Assembly (NCBI GenBank): GCA_000434775.1
Contig: FR895488.1
Span: 1,265 to 22,700 of the forward strand
Reading direction: 5' to 3'
Length of the DNA stretch: 21,436 nucleotides
Source: Eggerthella sp. CAG:368
GTDB taxonomy: Bacteria > Actinomycetota > Coriobacteriia > Coriobacteriales > Eggerthellaceae
A program made the translations under genes and the position numbers. The notes beneath the pieces were generated by a model. That model saw only the letters and a program-made list of their open reading frames with translations. It made no database searches and was not told where the DNA came from. The first letter of the stretch is position 1, and every line of letters starts with the position of its first letter. Positions 8,097 to 15,046 of the stretch are shown here, piece after piece.

Positions 8097-9170
8097 ATGC
8101 TGAATTTTACTGTTGGTCCTGTTATGGAAAGTGAAGATGTTCTAGCTGTTGCTGGTGAACAGGTTCCCTATTTTCGCACCGCGGAGTTTTCAGAAATAAT
8201 GCTTAACAATGAGCGGATGATTCTTGAATTGGCCGATGCTCCTGTGCGTTCACGCGCGGTTTTTTTGACTGGTTCAGGTACGGCAGCTATGGAATCTTCC
8301 GTTATGAATTTGCTCTCTTCAGAAGATAAAGTACTAGTGGTAAATGGTGGTAGTTTTGGTCATAGGTTTGTTGAACTGTGTGAGTTGCATCAAATTCCGT
8401 ATGATCAAATTAAGCTTAATTCTGGATGCGCGCTAACAGGGGAGACATTATCTGAGTACGACGGCTCAAAGTACACCTCCTTTATTGTTAATTTGCATGA
8501 GACTTCAACAGGCGTTTTATACGATCTTGATTTAATTAGTTCATTTTGCAAGAAGAATAACCTCTTTTTGATAGTTGATGCCATTAGTGCGTTTATGGCT
8601 GACCCTATTAGCATGAATAACGCCAATATTGGAGCAATGATTGTTGGTTCGCAAAAAGCACTTGCGTGTCATCCTGGAGTATCGGCGGTACTTCTTTCTC
8701 CTTCTGCTCTAGAAAGAGTTGAAAAAATGAATTCTAAATGTATGTATCTTGATTTAAAAAACGCGCTTAAAAATGGCGAACGCGGACAAACTCCTTTCAC
8801 ACCCGCAGTAAGCGTTTTATTGCAGATTAGCAAGAGGCTTCAAGAGGTTGTAAAAAATGGCGGAATTGAATTTGCTATTGGTGAGGTAAGTACTATCGCT
8901 AAAGATTTTCGTTCAAGAATTGCAAATCTTCCGCTGGAAGTTTTTTCTGAATCTATGTCCAATGCGGTAACTCCACTTCATCCTCTAAATGTTTCCGCAA
9001 ACGATGTATTTCTTCATTTAAAAGATGAATATGGGATTTGGGTTTGTCCAAATGGCGGAGATTTAGCGGACGTTGTTTTTAGAGTTGGTCATATTGGTAG
9101 ATTGACTACTAAGGACAATGAAAAACTCGTTGAGGCACTTATTGATTTAAATAAACGAGGGCTGCTTTAG
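8097..9170 (+). CDS. Class V PLP-dependent aminotransferase
   Basis: A 357-residue fold-type I enzyme of the class V group that includes 2-aminoethylphosphonate-pyruvate, alanine-glyoxylate and serine-glyoxylate transaminases. TGSGTAAMES (58-67) is the phosphate-cradle region, Asp161 in IVDAISAF binds the pyridine nitrogen and Lys187 in GSQKALACHPG forms the Schiff base. Length is normal and the protein looks complete. The start ATG has a weak AGATAGG site 9 nt upstream, after a 135-bp gap from the cytidylyltransferase fusion. Database annotation may say AEP transaminase, but no phosphonate mutase or decarboxylase gene is in the window. I infer amination of a small polyol or keto precursor used in surface-glycan decoration. 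Confidence 0.8.
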   Translation: MLNFTVGPVMESEDVLAVAGEQVPYFRTAEFSEIMLNNERMILELADAPVRSRAVFLTGSGTAAMESSVMNLLSSEDKVLVVNGGSFGHRFVELCELHQIPYDQIKLNSGCALTGETLSEYDGSKYTSFIVNLHETSTGVLYDLDLISSFCKKNNLFLIVDAISAFMADPISMNNANIGAMIVGSQKALACHPGVSAVLLSPSALERVEKMNSKCMYLDLKNALKNGERGQTPFTPAVSVLLQISKRLQEVVKNGGIEFAIGEVSTIAKDFRSRIANLPLEVFSESMSNAVTPLHPLNVSANDVFLHLKDEYGIWVCPNGGDLADVVFRVGHIGRLTTKDNEKLVEALIDLNKRGLL

Positions 9171-9171
9171 T

Positions 9172-9735
9172 ATAGCTGCTCCTAAGGCAGAGGCAAAGGG
9201 AGAAGAGCCTAAGGTTAAAGAAGCTCCTGCTGAAGAAGCTCGGGCTGAAGCGGCTAAAAAGGCTGAAGAAGCTGCAGCAGCTGCAAGTGGCAGAGGAAAT
9301 TACACTACACATTCTTCGGGTAATGTTGTTTCAGGCAATGGTATGTTTACTAATCCATGTTCAGGAGGCACGCTTTCATCCGGGTTTGGCTATCGTGATT
9401 TTGATGGCGCTTTTCATAAAGGCATTGACTTGGCAGCCGCAACAGGAACGCCAACCTATGCCGCTGCAGATGGTATTGTTATGATTGTGGGCTGGAGTAG
9501 CAGTGCTGGTAACTGGGTGGTAATTAGTCACGGTAATGGTCTTATTACTAAATACATGCACCATAGCGCTTTAACTGTCTCTGCGGGTCAGTCGGTCTCT
9601 AAAGGTCAGTAGATTGGTAATTCATTTGGCGCACATTTGCATTTTCAAGTTGAGTTGAATGGTGCGGCGGTAAATCCTTTTAACTACCTATATTTGAATA
9701 TAGGTAAACTGAATTTTAAAGTTGAGGCTGGATGA
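9172..9735 (+). pseudogene. M23 (LytM-type) peptidase remnant
   Basis: One frame from 9172 to the TGA at 9733-9735 encodes a Lys/Ala/Glu-rich linker and then an M23 endopeptidase domain: SSGFGYRDFDGAFHKGIDLA with the metal-binding His and Asp, a SHGNGLITKYMH strand, and the HLHF metal site near the end, closing with the typical VNPFNYL. There are three lesions. The 5' half (signal peptide, coiled coil) is missing because the frame opens directly behind the aminotransferase stop. An in-frame TAG lies at 9610-9612 after SVSKGQ. About six residues usual between KGQxIG and the HLHF segment seem deleted. Intact relatives are secreted peptidoglycan hydrolases. The piece 9343-9612 is open but would lack the HLHF ligand, so it is unlikely to be active. 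Confidence 0.82.
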
Positions 9736-9759
9736 TAAAACTTCCAGCCTCATTTTTTT
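9724..9759 (+). terminator. Rho-independent terminator
   Basis: GAGGCTGGA (9724-9732) and TCCAGCCTC (9743-9751) make a perfect 9-bp stem with a 10-nt loop, followed by A and seven T (9753-9759). It overlaps the end of the peptidase remnant and lies between convergent genes. In the minus direction the stem is followed only by AACTTTAAAA, so it works best for plus-strand transcripts. Confidence 0.88.
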
Positions 9760-9767
9760 GCAAGAAG

Positions 9768-10929
9768 CTATTTAGCATATTTCTTAACCAGCTGTCGTCC
9801 TGCGATATAATCCATAACTTCTGTTGTTCCTCCAGCCATTTCGTAGCCACGGAGATCATTCCATATTCTGCCAGCTCTAATTTCTTTGGTGTAGCCAATA
9901 GCGGCATAAATAGAAAGGGCATGGTCGGCAACGTCGGTGAGATTCTGGCAGGCGTAGCTCTTTAGAAGGGCGGATTCGAGACGAGTCGACTCTTCTCTAT
10001 CTAGCATTGAAACAACTTGATAGAGGCGAGCACGAACATTCTGGAGAATGTTCTCCATTGCTACAAGGTGATCTTGGATCGCTCCGATTTTTCCAATGGG
10101 TTTTTTTAAAGGCGATTCTCTCTGAACAATAGGCGCCAGCGTCGTTCATTGCTGCTTGTGCTTGACCTAGAGCTTGAGCAACAACGAGACAGCGTTCAAA
10201 CTCAAGTTTCTTCATGAGAAGCTTCCAACCTTCACCTGCTTTACCAATACGCATGTCTTCAGTAAGTACAACATTGTCAAAGAAGCAGTCTACAAAAGGA
10301 ATGGTCTGTTGACCAACTTTATCGAGATGTCCGATGGTATAGCCCTCGATATTATTGGGAACAAGCCAGAGAGAATACTTGTCATTTTCGTAAGAAGGAT
10401 CTTCGTCTTTTGCAACGACGATGGTGTAAATAGACAAGCCACCAAGGGTTACCCATGTTTTCTGGCCATTGAGGAGATAGGCACCATCAGGCTGTTTGAC
10501 TGCAGTACAAGTCATGGCGTTGTTGTCTGAGCCTGCAGCGGGTTCTGAGATCGCCGTGCAAGCTACACAGGTACTTTCGATATTCTCGATTGCATCCATA
10601 ATAAGCTTCTGTTGGTCTTCAGATCCAAAATCAATGACGTCAGTAATTGAATTAGTGTCCGTTGTGAAAGGAAGAGCGGTTCCGGTAAACTCGTGGAGTT
10701 TTTCGGTAAGAATGATCTGAGTTAGTTTGCTACATGGAATACCTCCGACTTCTTCGGGCAGACCCAAATGCATGAAGCCGAGTTCTCGATATGTCATGGC
10801 TGCTTCGAGACTAATATGATGATCTTCCTCGTACGCTTTCTTTACCGCTTCGTCATCGAAATACTTCTCAGCGAATTCTTTTGCACTTTCAATGAATAAT
10901 TCTTGGTCAGGTGTGTATGAGTAATCCAT
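9768..10929 (-). pseudogene. CaiA-like acyl-CoA dehydrogenase, frameshifted
   Basis: The two frames together encode about 386 residues, the normal family length. Frame 1 from ATG 10929 carries the N-terminal helical domain and the signature AISEPAAGSDNNA (126-138). It breaks after Lys276, where the mRNA has seven A (plus-strand T run 10101-10107). Removing one A restores the continuation GKIGAIQDHLVAMENIL and the C-terminal helices ending GRQLVKKYAK at 9768. The start MDYSYTPDQELF, the FERCLV stretch and the ending WNDLRGYEMAGGTTEV resemble crotonobetainyl-CoA reductase CaiA, an FAD enzyme working with an electron-transfer flavoprotein. The Glu that is the base in short/medium-chain enzymes is Gly here (AGGTTE), as in CaiA. 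The ribosome-binding site is AAAGGGGA. No other carnitine gene is in the window. The frameshift may be real or a sequencing error. Confidence 0.85.
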
Positions 10930-10931
10930 TG

Positions 10932-10986
10932 TTCCCCTTTGATACGAAAACGACGTTTATGGGATCGCGTTTATTGTAAAGGGGAA
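10932..10986 (-). promoter_or_regulatory. Leader hairpin that could mask the ribosome-binding site
   Basis: In the mRNA of the acyl-CoA dehydrogenase gene, the ribosome-binding site AAAGGGGAA (plus positions 10932-10940, just before the start codon) has a perfect 9-nt complement, TTCCCCTTT (10978-10986), 37 nt upstream. The intervening bases can add an AAACG/CGTTT pairing. Closing the stem would hide the Shine-Dalgarno sequence. I see no known riboswitch core, and no clear promoter upstream to prove that the leader is transcribed. Confidence 0.45.
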
Positions 10987-11068
10987 AGGAAGATAAAACT
11001 TATTCATAGAAATATGAAGTTTTGGGATTTGTATATCTTAGGTGAATAATGCCAGATAAATTAGAAAA

Positions 11069-11143
11069 TGGTGGGCGCTACTGGGTTCGAACCAGCGACC
11101 TCTTCCGTGTGAAGGAAGCGCTCTCCCGCTGAGCTAAGCGCCC
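11069..11143 (-). tRNA. tRNA-Val (anticodon CAC)
   Basis: The minus strand folds into a full cloverleaf of 75 nt: acceptor GGGCGCT/AGCGCCC, D-arm GCTC/GAGC, anticodon stem CTTCC/GGAAG around TTCACAC (anticodon CAC, reading GUG), and T-arm GCTGG/CCAGT with TTCGAAC. Discriminator A and CCA are encoded. It lies 126 bp downstream of the second tRNA-Val, past that gene's terminator, so it is probably transcribed on its own. Confidence 0.95.
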
Positions 11144-11225
11144 CAAACTCTCAAAAGAATGGTCATCGATATTTTAGAAGGTGAAGAACCTGTTTTGTCG
11201 ATGAACCTAATACTCGAGTTATGAG

Positions 11226-11267
11226 AAAACAAAAAACCCTCTCCGAATAGAGATCAATCAGAGAGGG
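11226..11267 (-). terminator. Terminator downstream of tRNA-Val(UAC)
   Basis: On the minus strand CCCTCTC (11267-11261) and GAGAGGG (11243-11237) form a 7-bp stem, followed by TTTTTT (11236-11231) and further T residues. It lies 12 nt after the 3' end of tRNA-Val(UAC). Confidence 0.78.
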
Positions 11268-11279
11268 CGTAATTTCAAA

Positions 11280-11354
11280 TGGTGGGCGATGAGGGATTTG
11301 AACCCCCGACCTTGTGCTTGTAAGGCACCTGCGCTCCCGCTGCGCCAATCGCCC
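11280..11354 (-). tRNA. tRNA-Val (anticodon UAC)
   Basis: The 75-nt minus-strand cloverleaf has acceptor GGGCGAT/ATCGCCC, D-arm GCGC/GCGC, anticodon loop CTTACAA (anticodon UAC, reading GUA and by wobble GUG), T-arm GGGGG/CCCTC with TTCAAAT, and encoded ACCA. The outer anticodon-stem pair is G-A (GGTGC/GCACA), a mild irregularity. With tRNA-Val(CAC) it gives two valine isoacceptors side by side. Confidence 0.94.
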
Positions 11355-11361
11355 TTTCGAG

Positions 11362-11380
11362 TGCGAAAGTTATTTTCGCA
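11362..11380. repeat. 7-bp inverted repeat upstream of tRNA-Val(UAC)
   Basis: TGCGAAA (11362-11368) and TTTCGCA (11374-11380) flank GTTAT. The repeat ends 8 bp before the tRNA 5' end, so it lies in the expected minus-strand promoter/leader. No T run follows in either direction, which argues against a terminator. Confidence 0.5.
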
Positions 11381-11413
11381 TAACAAGTATCTGCATGCAA
11401 GACATTTTTTAAA

Positions 11414-11439
11414 TTTATTTCAAATTATTTTGAAATAAA
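11414..11439. repeat. Perfect 11-bp AT-rich inverted repeat before the Tad operon
   Basis: TTTATTTCAAA (11414-11424) and TTTGAAATAAA (11429-11439) are perfect inverted copies with a TTAT spacer. The site lies about 70 bp before the cpaB start, between the divergent tRNA-Val and the Tad operon. It could be an operator for the pilus operon. The A/T-only flanks also suit an UP-element-like or intrinsically bent region. I found no convincing -35/-10 pair nearby. Confidence 0.55.
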
Positions 11440-11510
11440 AATTAAGCATTTTCGAATTTTTAGTTAAAACTCTCCTTCATTCTTTTTTGACAACGAGAGA
11501 AGGGGGTTGT

Positions 11511-13712
11511 GTGAAGAAGTCCTCAATAATAGGTGGTTTGCTGAGCGGTTTACTCTGCGTTGTCTGTCTTCTGGTTTATGTCTCGTCGGTTAGGACGCAG
11601 GCAGACTCTGCGCGCATGGAAGCGATGGAGAAGTATGGGGGAGAGCAAATTGAAGTTTTCGTCGCGAAAAAGGATATTTACCCTGGCGAAACGCTCAACA
11701 ATTCAAACGTAGAACTCAAGGTATGGCTAAGTGATCTTTTGCCAGATGAGGCGCTTGTTAATGCGGATAGTGCATGGGGAAAGCAAGTCTCTTCTCTTGT
11801 AGTGAAAGGTGAGGTTGTCTCCGAGAAGCGATTTAGATCCGATGTCGTTGAGATAGAAGTACCTGAGGGTTTGGTTGCTCTCTCTGTTCCTGCAAAAGAC
11901 GTTCAGGCTGTTGGTGGCTCATTGTCTCCTGGAAATTATGTTGATGTGTACGCTACAGGAACTCAGACCACCTGTCTTGGTAAGAAAGTTTTGGTTTTGG
12001 CAACCAACGCCTCGGAAGGTGAAAAAGGATCCAAGGCGAGTGTGAGTTGGGTAACATTAGCCGTTTCTCCTGAAAAGGCGCAGGAATATGTAACCGCCTC
12101 AAGGCGCAGGAATATGAAACCGCCTCTCAGTCAATGGATATCTATTTCACGTTGCCGGCCTTTGAGAGTAATAAAGGGGAGAAAAATGAATAAAAAAGCA
12201 TTGCTATGTCTAGATACTGAATCGCTTCTGCATCCGTTTTTAATTGGGTTGCCAGATGAAAGACTCGAGGAGCAGTCATGGCTTGGAGTGTGCTGTGACG
12301 CTCAAAAGGCACGGTTAGCTGTTTTTTCAAATAAGGAACTAAAAGTTGTTTGGGTTGTTTCAAGCGATACGGTAGCGGGAATCAATCTTGCTGCTGCTTT
12401 AAGAAAAGACAATCCTTTTGTTGACGTTTATTACGTTACATTTGATATGACTGGATCGGTGCTGAGTCGATGTCGAGCAGCGAGTGTAAAACCCTTGAAT
12501 AAAACAGGATTTATGCACGCTTATTCCTCTCTAAAAACAACCAAAAAGAACAATCAGTATGAAGAAGTAAAACGGGATCAGAAGGCACGATCGTTTTTGT
12601 TGAGCGAAGAATCAGAAGGAGATAAAAGTAAGCCTCATAACGAGATAAATCAAAGCCAGGAAGAGAAATTAAGAGCTGTGAATTGTTCTTTAGGAGAGAA
12701 AAAAGATGAATTAGACCTAGAGGAATCCCCTAATGTTTTCCCTCGGCTTTCATTGGAAAAAAGACAAGAAGCTAAAAAAGACATTTCTTTGCTTCGTGAA
12801 CAAATGAAATTGGGGGATTCTGAGGTTCTAAGAAATACCTGTAATAAGAAATCAGAACCTATGGCTGATAAAGGGGATAGGCTAAAGAAAGCCTCGGTAT
12901 TACTGAAAGAGGAGCAAAAAGGGTGCGTTCTTTCAGTTTTTAGCGGAAGTGGTGGTTCTGGGAAAAGTACCATATCTGCAATGCTAGGATTAGCTGCTGT
13001 TGATTTAGGTTTTAAAACGGTAATCCTTGATGCAGATTTTCAATTTGGCGATATGGCCTTCTTGCTGGGTTTAAATGATCAAACTACCGTTCAGGATATT
13101 ATTGAAAACCCGGAAAGAATACATGAGGTTATGAATCACGATGCCTTACCTTCCCTTATTGCATCGCCAAAAAATCTCGAGTATAGCGAGGTTGCAAGTA
13201 AACAGGTTTCGGAACTTCTGGTGCTTTTAAGAAGCCAGTATGAAGTTATTATTGTAAACACGGGAGCTTTCTGGTGTGATTTACACGCCCAATTACTCGA
13301 GAATTCTGATAAGTCACTCTTCCTTATTGATCAAAGACCCTCTTCGGTTCGTTCTTGTTCCCATGCACTTTCGCTTTGTGCGCGTTGTGGAATTGCCACT
13401 CAAAACTTTGTCTTTGCTTTGAATAGATGCTCAAGGCAAGCTCTTTTGACTTCTATTGACGTTTCCTGTGCTTTGAAGGGCGTTCATGTTCATGAACTCA
13501 AGGATGGAGGAAAGGAAGTTGGAGAGCTATTGGCTGCGGGATTACCAAGGGAACTAACGAGAGGAAGGAATGTTTTTTATGAGGGGTTAAAGGAGTTTGC
13601 TCAGGAAATTATTCCATTGAAAAAGAAGAGCGAGACAAGTAATACGTCTGCTTCAGATAGATCGAAAACCTTTCGTTTAATAAGAAGAAAGAGGAGAGCA
13701 GCATGTCTTTAA
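11511..13712 (+). CDS. CpaB-TadZ fused ORF created by a 26-bp duplication
   Basis: As sequenced, one 733-codon frame runs from GTG 11511 to TAA 13712. The start is chosen for its AGAAGGGGG site (11498-11506) and because the next residues (KKSSIIGGLLSG) begin a membrane anchor; a TTG at 11487 is also open. Residues 1 to about 200 are CpaB/RcpC: the membrane segment, then an SAF domain beginning VFVAKKDIYPGETL, then the conserved VSWVTLAVSPEKAQEY. CpaB is a membrane-anchored periplasmic/extracellular accessory factor of Tad pilus assembly. After that a tandem duplication changes frame, so the expected CpaB ending (QSMDIYFTLPAFES, in another frame, stop at 12191-12193) is replaced by basic residues running into TadZ. 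A working fusion would put a cytoplasmic ATPase on the outer end of a one-pass protein, so two separate genes is the likelier original state. Confidence 0.8.
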   Translation: MKKSSIIGGLLSGLLCVVCLLVYVSSVRTQADSARMEAMEKYGGEQIEVFVAKKDIYPGETLNNSNVELKVWLSDLLPDEALVNADSAWGKQVSSLVVKGEVVSEKRFRSDVVEIEVPEGLVALSVPAKDVQAVGGSLSPGNYVDVYATGTQTTCLGKKVLVLATNASEGEKGSKASVSWVTLAVSPEKAQEYVTASRRRNMKPPLSQWISISRCRPLRVIKGRKMNKKALLCLDTESLLHPFLIGLPDERLEEQSWLGVCCDAQKARLAVFSNKELKVVWVVSSDTVAGINLAAALRKDNPFVDVYYVTFDMTGSVLSRCRAASVKPLNKTGFMHAYSSLKTTKKNNQYEEVKRDQKARSFLLSEESEGDKSKPHNEINQSQEEKLRAVNCSLGEKKDELDLEESPNVFPRLSLEKRQEAKKDISLLREQMKLGDSEVLRNTCNKKSEPMADKGDRLKKASVLLKEEQKGCVLSVFSGSGGSGKSTISAMLGLAAVDLGFKTVILDADFQFGDMAFLLGLNDQTTVQDIIENPERIHEVMNHDALPSLIASPKNLEYSEVASKQVSELLVLLRSQYEVIIVNTGAFWCDLHAQLLENSDKSLFLIDQRPSSVRSCSHALSLCARCGIATQNFVFALNRCSRQALLTSIDVSCALKGVHVHELKDGGKEVGELLAAGLPRELTRGRNVFYEGLKEFAQEIIPLKKKSETSNTSASDRSKTFRLIRRKRRAACL
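12075..12126 (+). repeat. 26-bp tandem duplication with frame effect
   Basis: Two head-to-tail copies, 12075-12100 and 12101-12126, differ at one base (T12091 versus A12117). Both begin AAGGCGCAGG and end CCGCCTC. Because 26 is not a multiple of three, a second copy shifts the frame. With one copy the frame continues YETASQSMDIYF and stops at TAA 12191-12193, overlapping the tadZ ATG by 8 bp, a normal operon junction. Confidence 0.95.
12186..13712 (+). CDS. tadZ: TadZ/CpaE-like MinD-family ATPase
   Basis: Likely native start of the second part of the fused frame: ATG 12186 preceded by AAAGGGGAG (12173-12181). The 508-residue product has an N-terminal region (1 to about 110) like the atypical receiver domain of TadZ, a long polar, Lys/Glu-rich linker (about 115-245) and a MinD/ParA-like ATPase domain with SGSGGSGKST (253-262) and ILDADFQFGD (280-289). 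TadZ localises the Tad machine to a cell site. The position of the signature lysine of the deviant Walker A motif is Ser here. The C-terminal tail is basic. The gene overlaps tadA by 10 nt. Confidence 0.85.
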   Translation: MNKKALLCLDTESLLHPFLIGLPDERLEEQSWLGVCCDAQKARLAVFSNKELKVVWVVSSDTVAGINLAAALRKDNPFVDVYYVTFDMTGSVLSRCRAASVKPLNKTGFMHAYSSLKTTKKNNQYEEVKRDQKARSFLLSEESEGDKSKPHNEINQSQEEKLRAVNCSLGEKKDELDLEESPNVFPRLSLEKRQEAKKDISLLREQMKLGDSEVLRNTCNKKSEPMADKGDRLKKASVLLKEEQKGCVLSVFSGSGGSGKSTISAMLGLAAVDLGFKTVILDADFQFGDMAFLLGLNDQTTVQDIIENPERIHEVMNHDALPSLIASPKNLEYSEVASKQVSELLVLLRSQYEVIIVNTGAFWCDLHAQLLENSDKSLFLIDQRPSSVRSCSHALSLCARCGIATQNFVFALNRCSRQALLTSIDVSCALKGVHVHELKDGGKEVGELLAAGLPRELTRGRNVFYEGLKEFAQEIIPLKKKSETSNTSASDRSKTFRLIRRKRRAACL

Positions 13713-15046
13713 CCGCAAGAGTAGAAAAAGCCTCCTCCGTTATCGAAGGTAGTGAATATGTTGATAAAAGCAATACTGAACAATTAAATGAAGCAGCTTC
13801 GTATGAAAGGATGAAAAGAAACGTACAGCAACTATTGCCCCCTGTTCTTTTGGGGAAATTGATTGAGCAGAGCCCCCAGCAGGCTAAGAGCGAAATAAAG
13901 ATAGCCTGCGAACGGGTAATTAGCAAAGAGCCATGGTTGTATACCAATGCTGATTGTGAAAAATTTGTCGAACGATATTTGGATTCAATATTTGGGCTTG
14001 GTCCGCTTGAAAGTTTGCTAGATAACGAAGATATTACTGAAATCATGGTTAACGGTTCTCACTCGTTTTTCTACGAAAGGGAAGGAAGACTGTTTGAGTC
14101 GGATTCCGTTTTTGCTTCTGATGCGCAAGTTTATGCTTTGATCGATAAGATTATCAGCCCGTTAGGAAGAAGGGTGGACGAGTCTTCTCCTATGGTTAAT
14201 GCTCGTCTACCTGAGGGGCATCGCGTAAACGTGATTATTCCTCCTCTTGCGCTTGATGGACCTGTTGTCACTATAAGAAAGTTTCGTAGCAAAATTTATT
14301 CGCTCGAGGAGCTTGAAAATATGGGCTCTTTCGATAATGAAATTAAATCCTTGATGAAGTGGGCGGTTAGAAAAAGGTGTAATATCGCTGTTTCTGGGGG
14401 AACAGGAAGCGGGAAAACAACCTTATTGAACGCCCTTTCAACCCAAATACCGCTCTCTGAGCGTATCGTAACAATTGAGGATTCAGCAGAATTACGGTTT
14501 TCTGAACATCCTCATGTCGTTCGTTTGGAAGCACGCCCTCAAAATGTTGAAGGAGTTGGTGAGGTAACAATAAAAGATCTTGTCATCAATTCCTTAAGAA
14601 TGAGGCCTGATCGAATTGTTGTAGGTGAATGTCGGGGATCTGAGGCTCTTGATATGCTTCAGGCTATGAATACCGGTCATGATGGATCACTTACGACATT
14701 GCATGCAAACTCTCCCGCAGAAGCAATTTCGCGCTTAACGATGATGGTTCGTTATGGTGCGGAACTTCCTGTTGAGGTTATTGAGAATCAAATCGCCACT
14801 GCGCTCGATATTGTTATTCAAACTGCACGTAGTGTTAGTGGGAAGCGTTTTGTAAGCGAACTGGTTGGCTATTCCTATGACACGGTTCGTAGGAAATGTA
14901 TAATTCAGTCTTTTTACAAATGGGATCCGATTGAAAAGATAGGAACGTGGAACTCTGTTCCTGCTTGGATTGATGAGCTAGTTCCTCTTGGTATGGCTAC
15001 GCAAGAGGAGGTTGATTCATGGAAACGAGCCACATCGTTATCGTAA
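13703..15046 (+). CDS. tadA: Tad pilus secretion ATPase TadA (CpaF)
   Basis: A 447-residue type II/IV secretion ATPase that drives pilus fibre assembly at the inner face of the membrane. It shows the N-terminal domain with GLGPLESLL and DITEIMVNG (98-118), Walker A GGTGSGKT (232-239), the Asp box VTIEDSAEL (256-264), Walker B in RPDRIVVGECRG (301-312) and the His box TGHDGSLTTLHAN (324-336). All key residues are present. ATG 13703 overlaps the end of tadZ and has an AGAGGAGA site. The 3' end overlaps tadB by 28 nt, implying translational coupling along the operon. Confidence 0.96.
   Translation: MSLTARVEKASSVIEGSEYVDKSNTEQLNEAASYERMKRNVQQLLPPVLLGKLIEQSPQQAKSEIKIACERVISKEPWLYTNADCEKFVERYLDSIFGLGPLESLLDNEDITEIMVNGSHSFFYEREGRLFESDSVFASDAQVYALIDKIISPLGRRVDESSPMVNARLPEGHRVNVIIPPLALDGPVVTIRKFRSKIYSLEELENMGSFDNEIKSLMKWAVRKRCNIAVSGGTGSGKTTLLNALSTQIPLSERIVTIEDSAELRFSEHPHVVRLEARPQNVEGVGEVTIKDLVINSLRMRPDRIVVGECRGSEALDMLQAMNTGHDGSLTTLHANSPAEAISRLTMMVRYGAELPVEVIENQIATALDIVIQTARSVSGKRFVSELVGYSYDTVRRKCIIQSFYKWDPIEKIGTWNSVPAWIDELVPLGMATQEEVDSWKRATSLS

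Noticed and set aside
8097..9170. Specific call as 2-aminoethylphosphonate-pyruvate transaminase
   Set aside because: The class V fold and active site fit, but no phosphonate gene is nearby and class V substrates cannot be told apart by the motifs visible here.
11487..11510. TTG start at 11487, and TTGACA there as a -35 box
   Set aside because: GTG 11511 has a strong AGAAGGGGG site and begins the membrane-anchor sequence. No -10 hexamer lies at 16-18 bp from TTGACA.
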